This document shows positions 1-9,407 of a DNA stretch of 64,000 nucleotides, in pieces (position 1 is the first letter of the stretch; every line of letters starts with the position of its first letter). The DNA comes from Ectopseudomonas guguanensis (GTDB lineage Bacteria > Pseudomonadota > Gammaproteobacteria > Pseudomonadales > Pseudomonadaceae): NCBI RefSeq assembly GCF_900104265.1, contig NZ_FNJJ01000017.1, positions 1 through 64,000 on the forward strand. The letters run 5' to 3'. The position numbers and the translations under genes are program-made. Below the pieces are notes generated by a model that searched no databases, was not told where the DNA came from, and worked only from the letters and a program-made list of their open reading frames with translations.

Positions 1-2579
1 TTACCCTCGCCTCCGAGCAGCAGATCGTTGCCATTGCCGCCGTCGAGGATGTCGTTGCCGGCTCCACCGATCAGGGTGTCGTTACCGTTCTCACCATAGA
101 GGCGGTCATCGCCTGCTCCGCCGTCGAGGACATCGTCACCGTCCTGACCGTAGAGATAGTCATTACCCAGGCCACCGCTGATGGTGTCATCGGTGGCATA
201 ACCGGTAAGGGTGTCGTTGCCATCGGTGCTCTGAATCGACATGACCTTGACCTGATCGATTGTCCAGGTGGTGCCATTGGCGAAACGGATCTCTTCGAGC
301 TTGTAGGCACTGGTGCCGTCGCTGTTGAAGTAGCTGGTAACGGTGATCTTGTCAGTGCTGCCCTTGAGCGACAGGATCAGGTTGGTGCTGGAGCGGGTGA
401 TGACGATGTCATCAGGCGTGATGTCGTCGGCGAAGACGATGGCATCGACCTTGTTGGTGCCGGTGTCGTAGTTGTTGATGGTGTCCTGGCCCCAGCCACG
501 GCTGAAACGGTAGGTATCGCTACCTGCGTCGCCGCTGAGGGTGTCATTGCCAGTGCCCCCATCAAGCACATCATTGCCATTGCCGCCGTACAGGCGGTCA
601 GCACCGGCACCACCGAATATCACGTCATTGCCGTCGTTACCATAGAGACGATCATCGCCGGCGCCACCATCCAGGAAGTCTGAGCCGCCATTCCCGGTCA
701 GGAAGTCATTACCCGCTTCGCCGAAAAGAAAATCTGTATGGTCGCCACCGGTCAGTGTGCTATTCGTGCTTGAATCAATAATTACTGTGCTGGAAGCGCC
801 CAACTGTTTCTGGAGGTCTTCGATTTGTACCGCATTCAGTTGGCGTACCCATTCCCCCGCGATAGCCACTTCGTTGGATGCCCAGCCAATGGTGCCTGCG
901 ACAGCCGAGCCAAACTCGAGAAGATCAACAACACCCTTGACAGGATTTTCCGTATGAACCTGCGCCAGTTTGCCTAGTGCACCGCTGAAGTCTACAGTGG
1001 CACCCTCTTCAGACAGTGCTATAGACACTGCATCAAGATAGGGCTTGAGGCGAGTCTGGAGCAACAGACCCTCATATACAGAACTTACCAACGCCTCGTA
1101 TGCGGCCCTGATGTACTTCTCTTGGTTCGGCCCAAAGGAGAATCCTTCCTCTGTAAGGTAATAAGTGGAACCAAAGGCAATTGAGCCGCCTCCCGCGCTA
1201 CCTGACCGACCTTGGGAGCCAGCTGCGAAGGAGATACTGATCTCTCCATCTTTGCCGTCATCATTGGTTGGCTTAAAGTCAAAGAAGTACTGGCCATTGA
1301 ATACTTCCAGCACGCGTACCATCTCTAGTAGTTCCTTTCTCCGCAACTGCTCGGCAGTTGGGGAGGGGGCTTGCTGAATTTCACCTGGCGCAATAGAACC
1401 GCTACCAGTACCGCCCCCACTGGTTGAGCCCGAGCTGAGGAGTGGCGCCCTGTCAATTTCCCAAGAATAAGCAAACTTAATATCGTAAATCTTGCCATCA
1501 GCTAGATCGGATATGCGCTCGTCGAATGTGCGGAAGTCAGCGCTATCAGCCCAAGCGCTAATTAATTTATCCAGTAGTACCTGTTGTTCCTGGCGGCTGC
1601 CGGCAACCGAGTATTCGCCTAAAATATTTTTTAGGTTATTACTTGTTGCTGCTGCCTCGCGTAGGTCACGTACGGCACCCGAGCCATACATGTTGGGGGC
1701 GTCAGCCAACTCAGCTGGAATCTCGATGCGGTCGCCGAACTCGCGGTAGAAAGGGTTGTTTTCGAAGTAGACATCGCCGCTGACGCCGGTGCCTCCACCC
1801 CGGTTTTCCTCCCATTCGAAGGTGCTGAAGCCATCGATGTGATTGTTATTGCCCAAGTTTAGGCGTTTGCCGTCTGACTCCGTATTGATGCTTTTGATAC
1901 CCAGTTCATCTAGGGTGAACAATTCGCCACCTTGGCTAATACCGTCACTATTGAGGTCCCGCCATACACGCAGGTCGCTCCAGACAGCATCGCCAGCATC
2001 CAGCTTACCATCGCCATTTGCGTCGACAGCTTTCATGGCTTCGAAGCCGTCACGGGCTTTCTGTCCATTGGCTAGTAGGGTGTTCTCGCCGAATAGCTCT
2101 AGGCCGCTGTCGATGGTTCCATTGCCATTGCGATCTAGAACCAGTAGACCATCGTCTGACCCGACCCAACCAGAACCATGCTTGTCGCCGTCGCCATCGT
2201 GGTCGAACAACACCCGGCCTTCTGCGCCGAACGTCTCTATACCATCGCCGTCAAGGTCAAGAACTATGGGAGAGGCGGTACGATTGGCTAAATTTAAATT
2301 GGTATTGGTATCTGGACTGATATGTCTGTCATATGCGAGAGCATCTCTAAGAGCCTGATTGTGTGCATTAATAGAGTTAAACACAGGTTTGAGGTTAACG
2401 TCTCCGCCTAGAAGTTGTTCGGCTGTTTCTCTGGCGCCCTCTTGGTTGTCGGGGCTCCACGGTTCGCCCCCAGACTTCCACGCGGTATAGGCGGCCTTTA
2501 GGGCATTGGTGACAGAGTCTGTTGCATATTTGTTGCGATAGTCTACATGTGGCTCAGCATTTGTGTTTTGTTGCGACAT
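1..2579 (-). CDS. RTX-type calcium-binding exoprotein, probable type I secretion substrate (C-terminus beyond left edge)
   Basis: 859 codons are visible, open to the window edge, so the C-terminus and secretion signal are missing. The start at 2579 follows a strong AGGAGG. There is no N-terminal signal peptide. Residues about 105-230 hold several Asp-rich EF-hand-like loops (LDLDGDGIE, DRNGNGTIDSG, DANGDGKLD). Glycine/aspartate nonapeptides of the GGxGxDxL type begin near residue 605 (GGAGDDRLYG, GGNGNDVLDGG), are interrupted by a beta-rich segment, and resume to the edge. Such repeats fold on calcium outside the cell. It lies last in a leftward cluster after the ABC transporter and adaptor, which supports secretion by them. 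Adhesin versus enzyme cannot be decided. Base composition of the N-terminal half is less GC-rich than its neighbours. Confidence 0.9.
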   Translation of the reverse strand, partial: MSQQNTNAEPHVDYRNKYATDSVTNALKAAYTAWKSGGEPWSPDNQEGARETAEQLLGGDVNLKPVFNSINAHNQALRDALAYDRHISPDTNTNLNLANRTASPIVLDLDGDGIETFGAEGRVLFDHDGDGDKHGSGWVGSDDGLLVLDRNGNGTIDSGLELFGENTLLANGQKARDGFEAMKAVDANGDGKLDAGDAVWSDLRVWRDLNSDGISQGGELFTLDELGIKSINTESDGKRLNLGNNNHIDGFSTFEWEENRGGGTGVSGDVYFENNPFYREFGDRIEIPAELADAPNMYGSGAVRDLREAAATSNNLKNILGEYSVAGSRQEQQVLLDKLISAWADSADFRTFDERISDLADGKIYDIKFAYSWEIDRAPLLSSGSTSGGGTGSGSIAPGEIQQAPSPTAEQLRRKELLEMVRVLEVFNGQYFFDFKPTNDDGKDGEISISFAAGSQGRSGSAGGGSIAFGSTYYLTEEGFSFGPNQEKYIRAAYEALVSSVYEGLLLQTRLKPYLDAVSIALSEEGATVDFSGALGKLAQVHTENPVKGVVDLLEFGSAVAGTIGWASNEVAIAGEWVRQLNAVQIEDLQKQLGASSTVIIDSSTNSTLTGGDHTDFLFGEAGNDFLTGNGGSDFLDGGAGDDRLYGNDGNDVIFGGAGADRLYGGNGNDVLDGGTGNDTLSGDAGSDTYRFSRGWGQDTINNYDTGTNKVDAIVFADDITPDDIVITRSSTNLILSLKGSTDKITVTSYFNSDGTSAYKLEEIRFANGTTWTIDQVKVMSIQSTDGNDTLTGYATDDTISGGLGNDYLYGQDGDDVLDGGAGDDRLYGENGNDTLIGGAGNDILDGGNGNDLLLGGEG

Positions 2580-2762
2580 GATAACCTCCTTGTGTTGATT
2601 GCTCTGTAGATTAACTATTTTTGGTGTGCGTTTGGTTGGGCAGCATGCGCTGCTGCTTGCGCAATAGATGATGCAGAGTTAGTAACTTTGTAAGTTCCTA
2701 TGGTGCTAACGATTCTATTGTCTGCTTTTTCTGGGGGCTTTGAGTTATTTAAATTTACTTTG

Positions 2763-4178
2763 CTATCTTTCAGAAAGGCTTTCGCTCTGATGTTGCTTTA
2801 GCGGACTGAGGAAATAATCGATCACCTTCCTCTTATCCGTCTTCACCTCTGCCCTGATCGACATTCCCGGCGTCAATGGCACCTGCTGACTGCCCACCAG
2901 AATGCTGTTCTCCTTGAGCTGTATCCGCGTGCTGTACACCAGCCCCAGGCGTTCATCCTCAATGGCATCGTCAGAGATGCTCTGCACGGTGCCGTGCACC
3001 ACGCCGTACTTGGTGAAGGTGAAAGTGTCCACTTTGACCTCCACCTCCTGGCCGGGACGCACGAACCCGATGTCCTTGTTCTCCAACAGGGCTTCGACTT
3101 CCACAGGCTGATTGCTGGGTACGATGACCATCAGCGGCTGGGCCTCGGTCACCACGCCACCAGAGGTATGGATGGCCAGTTGCTGGACGGTACCGTCTAC
3201 CGGGGCGGTGAGGTGCATCAGGCGGTTGCGCTGCTCGGCCTTGCTCAGTTCCTGTTGCAGGGCGGCGGCACGCTGCTCGGACTCGTGCAGCAGGTCGAGC
3301 ATCGCCCGGCGCGTCTGCGCCAGTACGCTCTGACGGCGGCTTTCGGCCTGTTGTTTCGCGGCTTGAAGTTCCAGCACGCGGGCTTGCTGCACGGCCAGCT
3401 CGCGCTCCTGATTTAGGCGCTGCTGTTCCTTTTCCAGGTAGGCATGCTTGGCGACATAGGCCTTGTCCAGCAGGCGTTTGTAGTCCGCGGCCAGCTGCTG
3501 GGCAATGGGTAGCGATTCCTGCAATTTGGACACCCAGGCGCGGGCGGCCTGGATCTCCGCCGTGCGCTGGGCGATCTCGGCGTCGCTCTGCTGCAATGCG
3601 CTTTGCAGTTCCAGGTATTGGCCTCTCAGCCAGGTCTGTGCCGACAGCTGCTGTGACTCGGAGGCTTGCGGGATCCGGCCTACCAGGGATGCCGGGTCGC
3701 GACTCTCCTCAATCGCATCGAGCAATGCGCTCGCGCGAGCGGTATCGACCTGTGCCGCCAGCAGGTCGCTTTGCAGGCGCTGGACATCCGCACCGGTGAT
3801 CTGAGTATCCAGTTCGACCAGTACCTCACCGGCCTTTACGGTCTGCCCGTCATAGACATGAATGGCCTTGACCACCGCCACTTCGCTGGGCTGGATGACC
3901 TTGCTCTTGCCACTGGGTACGATCTTGCCAGTCGCGGTGGCGACCACGTCGATTTCGCCGATACAGGCCCAGAGCAACGCTAGGACGGCGAAGGCAATGA
4001 TTGTCCACTGGATGATCCGTGGCGCGGGGTGTACCGGCGCTTCCTGCAAGGCCAGCGCAGCGGGCAGAAAGTGCACTTCGTGATTCAGGCGTGGTGGAGC
4101 ATCCATTGCTTTGCGGTTACGCCAGGAGTGGCGCCAGGCCTGGCGGTAGCGGTTGATCAAGTCGCGCTTGGCACTCAT
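2763..4178 (-). CDS. HlyD/LapC-type periplasmic adaptor of type I secretion system
   Basis: 471 aa. A cytoplasmic N-terminus is followed by one membrane segment at about residues 54-72 (IIQWTIIAFAVLALLWAC). Next come a lipoyl-like half (GKIVPSGKSKVIQP), a long coiled-coil hairpin at about 125-320 rich in Gln, Ala and Arg, and a C-terminal beta domain (LTAPVDGTVQQL, then LTPGMSIRAEV). This is the standard membrane fusion protein layout that bridges the ABC exporter to a TolC-like outer membrane channel. No TolC gene is in the window. Its start overlaps the ABC gene end by 4 bases, so the two are probably translationally coupled. Its cargo is probably the RTX protein encoded 183 bases downstream. 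Confidence 0.93.
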   Translation of the reverse strand: MSAKRDLINRYRQAWRHSWRNRKAMDAPPRLNHEVHFLPAALALQEAPVHPAPRIIQWTIIAFAVLALLWACIGEIDVVATATGKIVPSGKSKVIQPSEVAVVKAIHVYDGQTVKAGEVLVELDTQITGADVQRLQSDLLAAQVDTARASALLDAIEESRDPASLVGRIPQASESQQLSAQTWLRGQYLELQSALQQSDAEIAQRTAEIQAARAWVSKLQESLPIAQQLAADYKRLLDKAYVAKHAYLEKEQQRLNQERELAVQQARVLELQAAKQQAESRRQSVLAQTRRAMLDLLHESEQRAAALQQELSKAEQRNRLMHLTAPVDGTVQQLAIHTSGGVVTEAQPLMVIVPSNQPVEVEALLENKDIGFVRPGQEVEVKVDTFTFTKYGVVHGTVQSISDDAIEDERLGLVYSTRIQLKENSILVGSQQVPLTPGMSIRAEVKTDKRKVIDYFLSPLKQHQSESLSER

Positions 4179-6331
4179 GCGGCACCGCCTTGTTGCAGAC
4201 GGTGCAAGCGAGAGTAGTGGCCGGCTTGATGGGTAAGCAGCTCAGCATGGCTGCCCTGCTCGACGATCTGCCCTCGATCCATGACCAGTATGCGGTTGGC
4301 ATCGCGTACCGCGCTCAGGCGGTGCGCGATGATGATCACCGTGCGCCCTTTACAGATGGCCTGCATGTTCTGCTGGATGATGCGCTCGGACTCATAGTCC
4401 AGGGCGCTGGTGGCCTCGTCGAAAATGAGGATGCGCGGGTTGCCGATCAGTGCGCGTGCAATGGCGATTCGTTGGCGCTGCCCGCCGGACAGCGAGGCGC
4501 CGTGCTCGCCGACCACCGTGTCGTAGCCTTCCGGCAGCTCCAGGATGAACTCGTGAGCACCAGCCATCTTGGCCGCCTGCATCACCTGCTCGATGGGCGC
4601 GCCCGGATCGGTCAACGCGATGTTCTCGCGGATGCTGCGGGCGAACAGCATGTTGTCCTGCAACACCACGCCGATCTGCCGGCGCAGGGAGGAGACGTCG
4701 GCTAGCGCCAGGTCCATGCCATCGACCAGCACCCGGCCGCGCTCAGGGGTATAGAGGCGCTGCAACAGTCGAGTCAGGGTGCTCTTGCCCGAGCCGGAGC
4801 GACCGACCACGCCGATCACTTCGCCGGCGTGAATCTGCAAGCTGATGCCACGCAGAATCTCCGAACCGTCCGGACGATAGCGGAAGTGCACCTGGTCGAA
4901 CTCGATCTGCCCCTTTAGCGGCGGCAGGGCACTGCGAGTCGCCTGGGACAGTTCGGTGCGGGTATTGAGGATATCGCCCAGGCGCTGCACTGAGACCCCA
5001 GTCTGCTGGAAGTTGGTCCACAGCTGGGCCAGGCGCATGATCGGCTGCGACACCCGCCCGGCTAGCATGTTGAAGGCGATCAACTGACCCACGGTCAGAT
5101 CGCCCTCGATCACCAGGCGCGCGCCCAGCCAGAGCGTGGCAACGGTGACCAGCTTGCCGACGAAGCCGACGCTTTCATTGGCAATGGCCGACAGATTCTG
5201 CGTCTTGAAACTGGCAGCGACGTAGCCCGCAAGCTGGTTGTCCCACTTGCGGTTGATCTGCGGCTCGACTGCCATGGCCTTCAGGGTGTCGATGCCATTG
5301 ACTGTCTCGACCAGAAAGGCCTGGTTCTCCGCGCCGCGCGTGAAGCTTTCGTTGAGGCGGGCGCGAAGCATTGGGGTGATCAGCAGCGAGATCACGAAGT
5401 ACAGCGGCAGCGACAGAATCACCACTAGGGTGAGCCAGCCGCTGTAATAGAACATCACAGCAATGAAAACCACCGAGAACAACACATCGAGAACCAGCGT
5501 GATGGCATTGCCGGTGAGGAAACTGCGAATGTTCTCCAACTCGCGCACCCGTGCCACCGAATCGCCGACCCGGCGCGCCTGGAAATAGGCCAGTGGCAAG
5601 GTCACCAGATGACGAAAAAGCTTCGACCCCAGCTCCACGTCGATACGGCTGGCCGTGTGGGCGAACACATAGCTGCGCAAGCCCGACAGCAGGGTCTCGA
5701 AGATCATGATGCCGAGCAGGCCTATGGCGATCACATCCAGTGTCGACAGGCCCCGGTGCACCAGCACCTTGTCCATCACCACTTGGAAGAACAGCGGTGT
5801 GAGCAGCGCGAAGATCTGCAGCACGAAGGACACCAGCAATACTTCGCCGAGCAGCTTGCGGTATTTGACGATGGCCGGGATGAACCAGGTGAAGTCGAAG
5901 CGCGACAGGTCGCCTGCCATCGAGGCTTCGGAGCGGATCAGGATCAGCTCGCCGCTCCAGCGCTCTTGTAACTGCTCGAGTGCAATGACTTCCGGGCGCT
6001 GCATCTGCGGATCGTGGATCAGCGCCTGGCCTTTGCCCTCGTCGAGGCGGGCGATGATGAAGAAGCGGCCGTCTCGGTCGGCGGCCATGGCCGGCAAAGG
6101 CGTGTGCGCGAGGCGCTCGAGCGAGCTGCGCGCGGACTTCGCTTTAAGACCGAGCTTTTTTGCCGCCAGCAGCAATTCGGCGCGGCCAAAAGCGCGACCG
6201 TCGTCGGCGAACTCATGGGCGAGCTGTTCAGGTGAGGCAGCCACGTTATGGAAACGGGCCAGCATGACCAGGCAGGCCAGGCCGGTGTCTACGGCAGGCG
6301 CACCGGTAGAACCCTGATGTTCGTCGGACAT
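4175..6331 (-). CDS. Type I secretion ABC transporter with degenerate C39-like domain
   Basis: 718 aa from the ATG at 6331. This start is preferred because AAAGGA lies 7 bases upstream; the ATG at 6337 is too close to it. Residues 1-130 form a C39 peptidase-like domain with DTG where the catalytic Cys is expected and RFF where the His is expected. It should therefore be a substrate-docking domain and not a protease. Six membrane helices follow at about 150-430, then a nucleotide-binding domain with Walker A GRSGSGKST, signature LSGGQRQR and Walker B ILIFDEATSALD. Length and layout fit the HlyB/LapB family, which exports proteins with uncleaved C-terminal signals. It is the first gene of the leftward cluster. 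Confidence 0.94.
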   Translation of the reverse strand: MSDEHQGSTGAPAVDTGLACLVMLARFHNVAASPEQLAHEFADDGRAFGRAELLLAAKKLGLKAKSARSSLERLAHTPLPAMAADRDGRFFIIARLDEGKGQALIHDPQMQRPEVIALEQLQERWSGELILIRSEASMAGDLSRFDFTWFIPAIVKYRKLLGEVLLVSFVLQIFALLTPLFFQVVMDKVLVHRGLSTLDVIAIGLLGIMIFETLLSGLRSYVFAHTASRIDVELGSKLFRHLVTLPLAYFQARRVGDSVARVRELENIRSFLTGNAITLVLDVLFSVVFIAVMFYYSGWLTLVVILSLPLYFVISLLITPMLRARLNESFTRGAENQAFLVETVNGIDTLKAMAVEPQINRKWDNQLAGYVAASFKTQNLSAIANESVGFVGKLVTVATLWLGARLVIEGDLTVGQLIAFNMLAGRVSQPIMRLAQLWTNFQQTGVSVQRLGDILNTRTELSQATRSALPPLKGQIEFDQVHFRYRPDGSEILRGISLQIHAGEVIGVVGRSGSGKSTLTRLLQRLYTPERGRVLVDGMDLALADVSSLRRQIGVVLQDNMLFARSIRENIALTDPGAPIEQVMQAAKMAGAHEFILELPEGYDTVVGEHGASLSGGQRQRIAIARALIGNPRILIFDEATSALDYESERIIQQNMQAICKGRTVIIIAHRLSAVRDANRILVMDRGQIVEQGSHAELLTHQAGHYSRLHRLQQGGAA

Positions 6332-6337
6332 TTGCAT

Positions 6338-6656
6338 TCCTTTGCGGCGAGTGCCCGCCCGACATTGGGCCGGGCCTCAAGTAACTAGCGCGGGAATGTA
6401 CTTGATGGCCTGATGCCATGTGAAGAGCCGCCATCCCGTAGCGTGAGCTGGAACGGAATAATGCAAAGCATGTCACAGGTCACCTGCGGCCCGTGGCGCA
6501 AAGCACGGGATGACAATGGGGTGCGCGGCGCGCACCATTGGCGCGAGTCTCTGTTGTGCACAGCGCACTCTACGGCTCCTTTGCCGCGAACGGCATCGAG
6601 ACCGCCGCTGCGCTGGTGTATAAGGAAACCTCGCCTTCTCGACACTCCGGGCCACC
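6338..6656. other. Divergent intergenic region between T1SS cluster and diguanylate cyclase
   Basis: About 320 bases without a gene, holding the outward promoters of the leftward secretion cluster and the rightward cyclase. Inside it, 6520-6573 is a worn copy of the GTAGGG palindromic repeat family: a self-complementary TGCGCGGCGCGCA core and a second arm ending GCACTCTAC. I see no convincing sigma-70 promoter. Confidence 0.5.
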
Positions 6657-7634
6657 ATGAGCCAAGCCGCAGCAACCGACAGCGCCGTCTACAAGACTCT
6701 GCTCGAATCCACCCGGGCGATCCCCTGGAAGATCGACTGGAAGACCATGACCTTCGCCTATATCGGCCCGCAGATCGAGACGCTGCTGGGCTGGTCGCAG
6801 GCCAGTTGGGTCAGCGCCGAGGACTGGGCCGCGCGCATGCACCCGGAGGATCGCGAGCGGGTGGTGGGCTTCTGCGTGTCGCAGTCGCAGAACGGTGTCG
6901 ACCACGAGGCCGACTACCGCGCGCTGACCGCCGCCGGCGACTACGTGTGGATCCGCGACGTGGTGCACGTGGTGCGCGACGACAACGGCGAGGTGGACGC
7001 GCTGATCGGCTTCATGTTCGACATCAGCGAACGCAAGAAGACCGAGGAGCAGCTGCTGACCCTGCAGAAGCAGCTGGAGGAGTATTCGTACAAGGATGGG
7101 CTGACCGGCGTGGCCAACCGGCGCATGTTCGACACGGTGCTGGCCAGCGAATGGGCCAACGCCCAGCGTAGTCAGCAGCCGCTGTCACTGATCCTGCTGG
7201 ATATCGACCACTTCAAGCAGTACAACGACCATTACGGCCATGTTCAAGGCGACGATTGCCTGAAGAGCGTCGGCCAGGCGCTGAGCCTCGCGGTCAACAG
7301 GCCGCGGGATTTCGTCGGGCGCTTCGGTGGCGAGGAGTTCGTGCTGGTACTGCCGGAAACCGACGAGGCCGCCGCCCGGCACATCGCCGAACGCTGCCGC
7401 CAGCAGGTGCGCCAGCAGCGCATCGCCCATGAACGCTCTTCGGTGTCATCCCTGCTCACCATCAGCCTCGGAGTGGGCAGCATCGTGCCGGGTGCCCATG
7501 ACCGTTCGCTGGATTTCCTCAACGCTGTCGACAAGCTGCTCTACCAGGCCAAGCAGCGCGGTCGTGACCGCCTGGAAGTAGCGGGCATGACTGCCCAATC
7601 ACCAGGAGGCGATGCCGCCGACGCCCGTGCTTGA
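6657..7634 (+). CDS. PAS-GGDEF diguanylate cyclase
   Basis: 325 aa, no membrane segment, so cytoplasmic. Residues about 15-125 are a PAS sensor (WKIDWKTMTFAYIGPQIETLLGW) ending with the usual PAC-like stretch (VDALIGFMFDISERKK). A short coiled linker leads to a GGDEF domain with intact active site GGEEF and an inhibitory I-site RPRD placed five residues before it. That spacing is right for product feedback by cyclic-di-GMP, so the enzyme should be active, making cyclic-di-GMP from two GTP. The PAS ligand is unknown. It diverges from the type I secretion cluster, which hints at, but does not prove, control of the exported RTX protein. Confidence 0.93.
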   Translation: MSQAAATDSAVYKTLLESTRAIPWKIDWKTMTFAYIGPQIETLLGWSQASWVSAEDWAARMHPEDRERVVGFCVSQSQNGVDHEADYRALTAAGDYVWIRDVVHVVRDDNGEVDALIGFMFDISERKKTEEQLLTLQKQLEEYSYKDGLTGVANRRMFDTVLASEWANAQRSQQPLSLILLDIDHFKQYNDHYGHVQGDDCLKSVGQALSLAVNRPRDFVGRFGGEEFVLVLPETDEAAARHIAERCRQQVRQQRIAHERSSVSSLLTISLGVGSIVPGAHDRSLDFLNAVDKLLYQAKQRGRDRLEVAGMTAQSPGGDAADARA

Positions 7635-7663
7635 GCAATCGTTAACCTGGGCGTAACGATTGC
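7635..7663. promoter_or_regulatory. Perfect 10-bp inverted repeat upstream of mdcA, probable MdcR operator
   Basis: GCAATCGTTA (7635-7644) and TAACGATTGC (7654-7663) are exact reverse complements separated by 9 bases. It contains a T-N11-A pattern typical of LysR-family sites and lies 77 bases before the mdcA start. No T-run follows, so a terminator for the preceding cyclase gene is less likely. Confidence 0.55.
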
Positions 7664-7739
7664 GCCACCTGCTTGATTGATGACCACAGGGTCGCGCTCC
7701 TAAGGTGCCTCCACGACAGCGGAACTCGTGGAGTCTTCA

Positions 7740-9407
7740 ATGACAACAACAATATCCCCACCGCCGCAGTGGTCGCGCCGTCGCGCGGAAAAGGCGCGGC
7801 GACTCGATCAGGTGCGCAATCTCGCCGATGGCGTGGTGCTGCCTAGCGACAAGATGGTCGCGGTGCTCGAAGCGCTGATCGCCCCCGGCGACCGCGTGGT
7901 GCTCGAGGGCAACAACCAGAAGCAGGCGGATTTCCTCTCCCGCTCGCTGGCCAAGGCCGACCCCGGCCGCCTGCACGACCTGCACATGATCATGCCCAGC
8001 GTCAGCCGCGCCGAGCACCTCGATCTGTTCGAACGCGGCATCGCCCGCAAGCTGGACTTCTCCTTCGCCGGGCCGCAGAGCCTGCGCATCGGCCAGTTGC
8101 TCGAAGACGGGCAGATGGAAGTCGGCGCCATCCACACCTATATCGAGCTGTACTCGCGCCTGCTGGTGGATCTGATCCCCAATGTCGCGCTGGTCGCGGG
8201 CTTCCAGGCCGACCGCCACGGCAACATCTACACCGGGCCGAGCACCGAGGACACTCCGGCGTTGGTCGAACCCACGGCGTTTTCCGACGGCATCGTGATC
8301 TTCCAGGTCAACGAGATCGTCGACGAGCTGCCGCGTGTGGACATCCCTGCCTCCTGGGTCGACTTCGTGGTGGTGGCCGACAAGCCCTTCTACATCGAGC
8401 CGCTGTTCACCCGCGACCCGCGCCATATCAAGCCGGTGCACGTGCTGATGGCGATGATGGCGATCCGTGGCATCTACGAAAAACACAAGGTGCAGTCGCT
8501 CAACCATGGCATCGGTTTCAACACCGCCGCCATCGAGCTGATCCTGCCCACCTACGGCGAATCGCTGGGCCTGAAAGGCAAGATCTGCCGCAACTGGACG
8601 CTCAACCCGCACCCGACGCTGATTCCGGCCATCGAGACCGGCTGGGTGGAAAGCGTGCACTGCTTCGGCACCGAGCTGGGCATGGAGAACTACATCGCCC
8701 AGCGCCCGGACGTGTTCTTCACCGGCCGCGACGGTTCCATGCGCTCCAATCGCATGATGTGCCAGCTGGCTGGGCAGTACGCGGTGGACCTGTTTATCGG
8801 CGCCACTTTGCAGGTGGACGGCGATGGTCATTCCTCCACCGTGACCCGTGGGCGCCTGGCCGGCTTCGGCGGTGCGCCGAACATGGGCCACGACCCGCGC
8901 GGCCGGCGGCACAGCACACCGGCCTGGCTGGACATGGCGACGCCCGGCGGCGAAGGCCCGGTGACTCTGCTCGAACGCGGCAAGAAGCTGGTGGTGCAGA
9001 TGGTCGAAACCTTTCAGGAGGGCGGCAAGCCCACCTTCGTCGAGCGCCTGGATGCCGTCGACGTAGCGAAGAAGGCCGGTATGCCGCTGGCGCCGATCAT
9101 GATCTACGGCGATGACGTCACTCACCTGCTGACCGAAGAGGGCATCGCCTACCTGTACAAGGCGCGCACCCTCGAAGAGCGCCAGGCGATGATCGCCGCG
9201 GTGGCCGGGGTGACCGCAATCGGCCTGCGCCACGACCCGAAAGACACCGCACGCATGCGCCGCGAAGGGCTGATCGCCTTGCCCGAAGACCTCGGCATCC
9301 GCCGCACCGATGCCAGCCGTGAACTGCTCGCGGCCAAGAGCATCGCCGAGCTGGTCGAGTGGTCGGGCGGCCTGTACAACCCGCCCGCCAAATTCAGGAG
9401 CTGGTGA
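7740..9407 (+). CDS. mdcA: Malonate decarboxylase alpha subunit (acetyl-S-ACP:malonate ACP transferase)
   Basis: 555 aa. It transfers the carrier-protein thiol from acetyl to malonyl, releasing acetate, in the biotin-independent malonate decarboxylase. Family-typical stretches include NLADGVVLPSDKMVAVLEAL near the N-terminus, GLKGKICRNWTLNPHPTLIP and GFGGAPNMGHDPRGRRHSTP. The start at 7740 is preferred over an in-frame GTG at 7728 because GTGGAG sits 6 bases before the ATG. It opens the operon mdcABCDEGH-madLM, whose genes overlap or nearly touch, and is likely controlled by MdcR through the palindrome just upstream. Confidence 0.96.
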   Translation: MTTTISPPPQWSRRRAEKARRLDQVRNLADGVVLPSDKMVAVLEALIAPGDRVVLEGNNQKQADFLSRSLAKADPGRLHDLHMIMPSVSRAEHLDLFERGIARKLDFSFAGPQSLRIGQLLEDGQMEVGAIHTYIELYSRLLVDLIPNVALVAGFQADRHGNIYTGPSTEDTPALVEPTAFSDGIVIFQVNEIVDELPRVDIPASWVDFVVVADKPFYIEPLFTRDPRHIKPVHVLMAMMAIRGIYEKHKVQSLNHGIGFNTAAIELILPTYGESLGLKGKICRNWTLNPHPTLIPAIETGWVESVHCFGTELGMENYIAQRPDVFFTGRDGSMRSNRMMCQLAGQYAVDLFIGATLQVDGDGHSSTVTRGRLAGFGGAPNMGHDPRGRRHSTPAWLDMATPGGEGPVTLLERGKKLVVQMVETFQEGGKPTFVERLDAVDVAKKAGMPLAPIMIYGDDVTHLLTEEGIAYLYKARTLEERQAMIAAVAGVTAIGLRHDPKDTARMRREGLIALPEDLGIRRTDASRELLAAKSIAELVEWSGGLYNPPAKFRSW

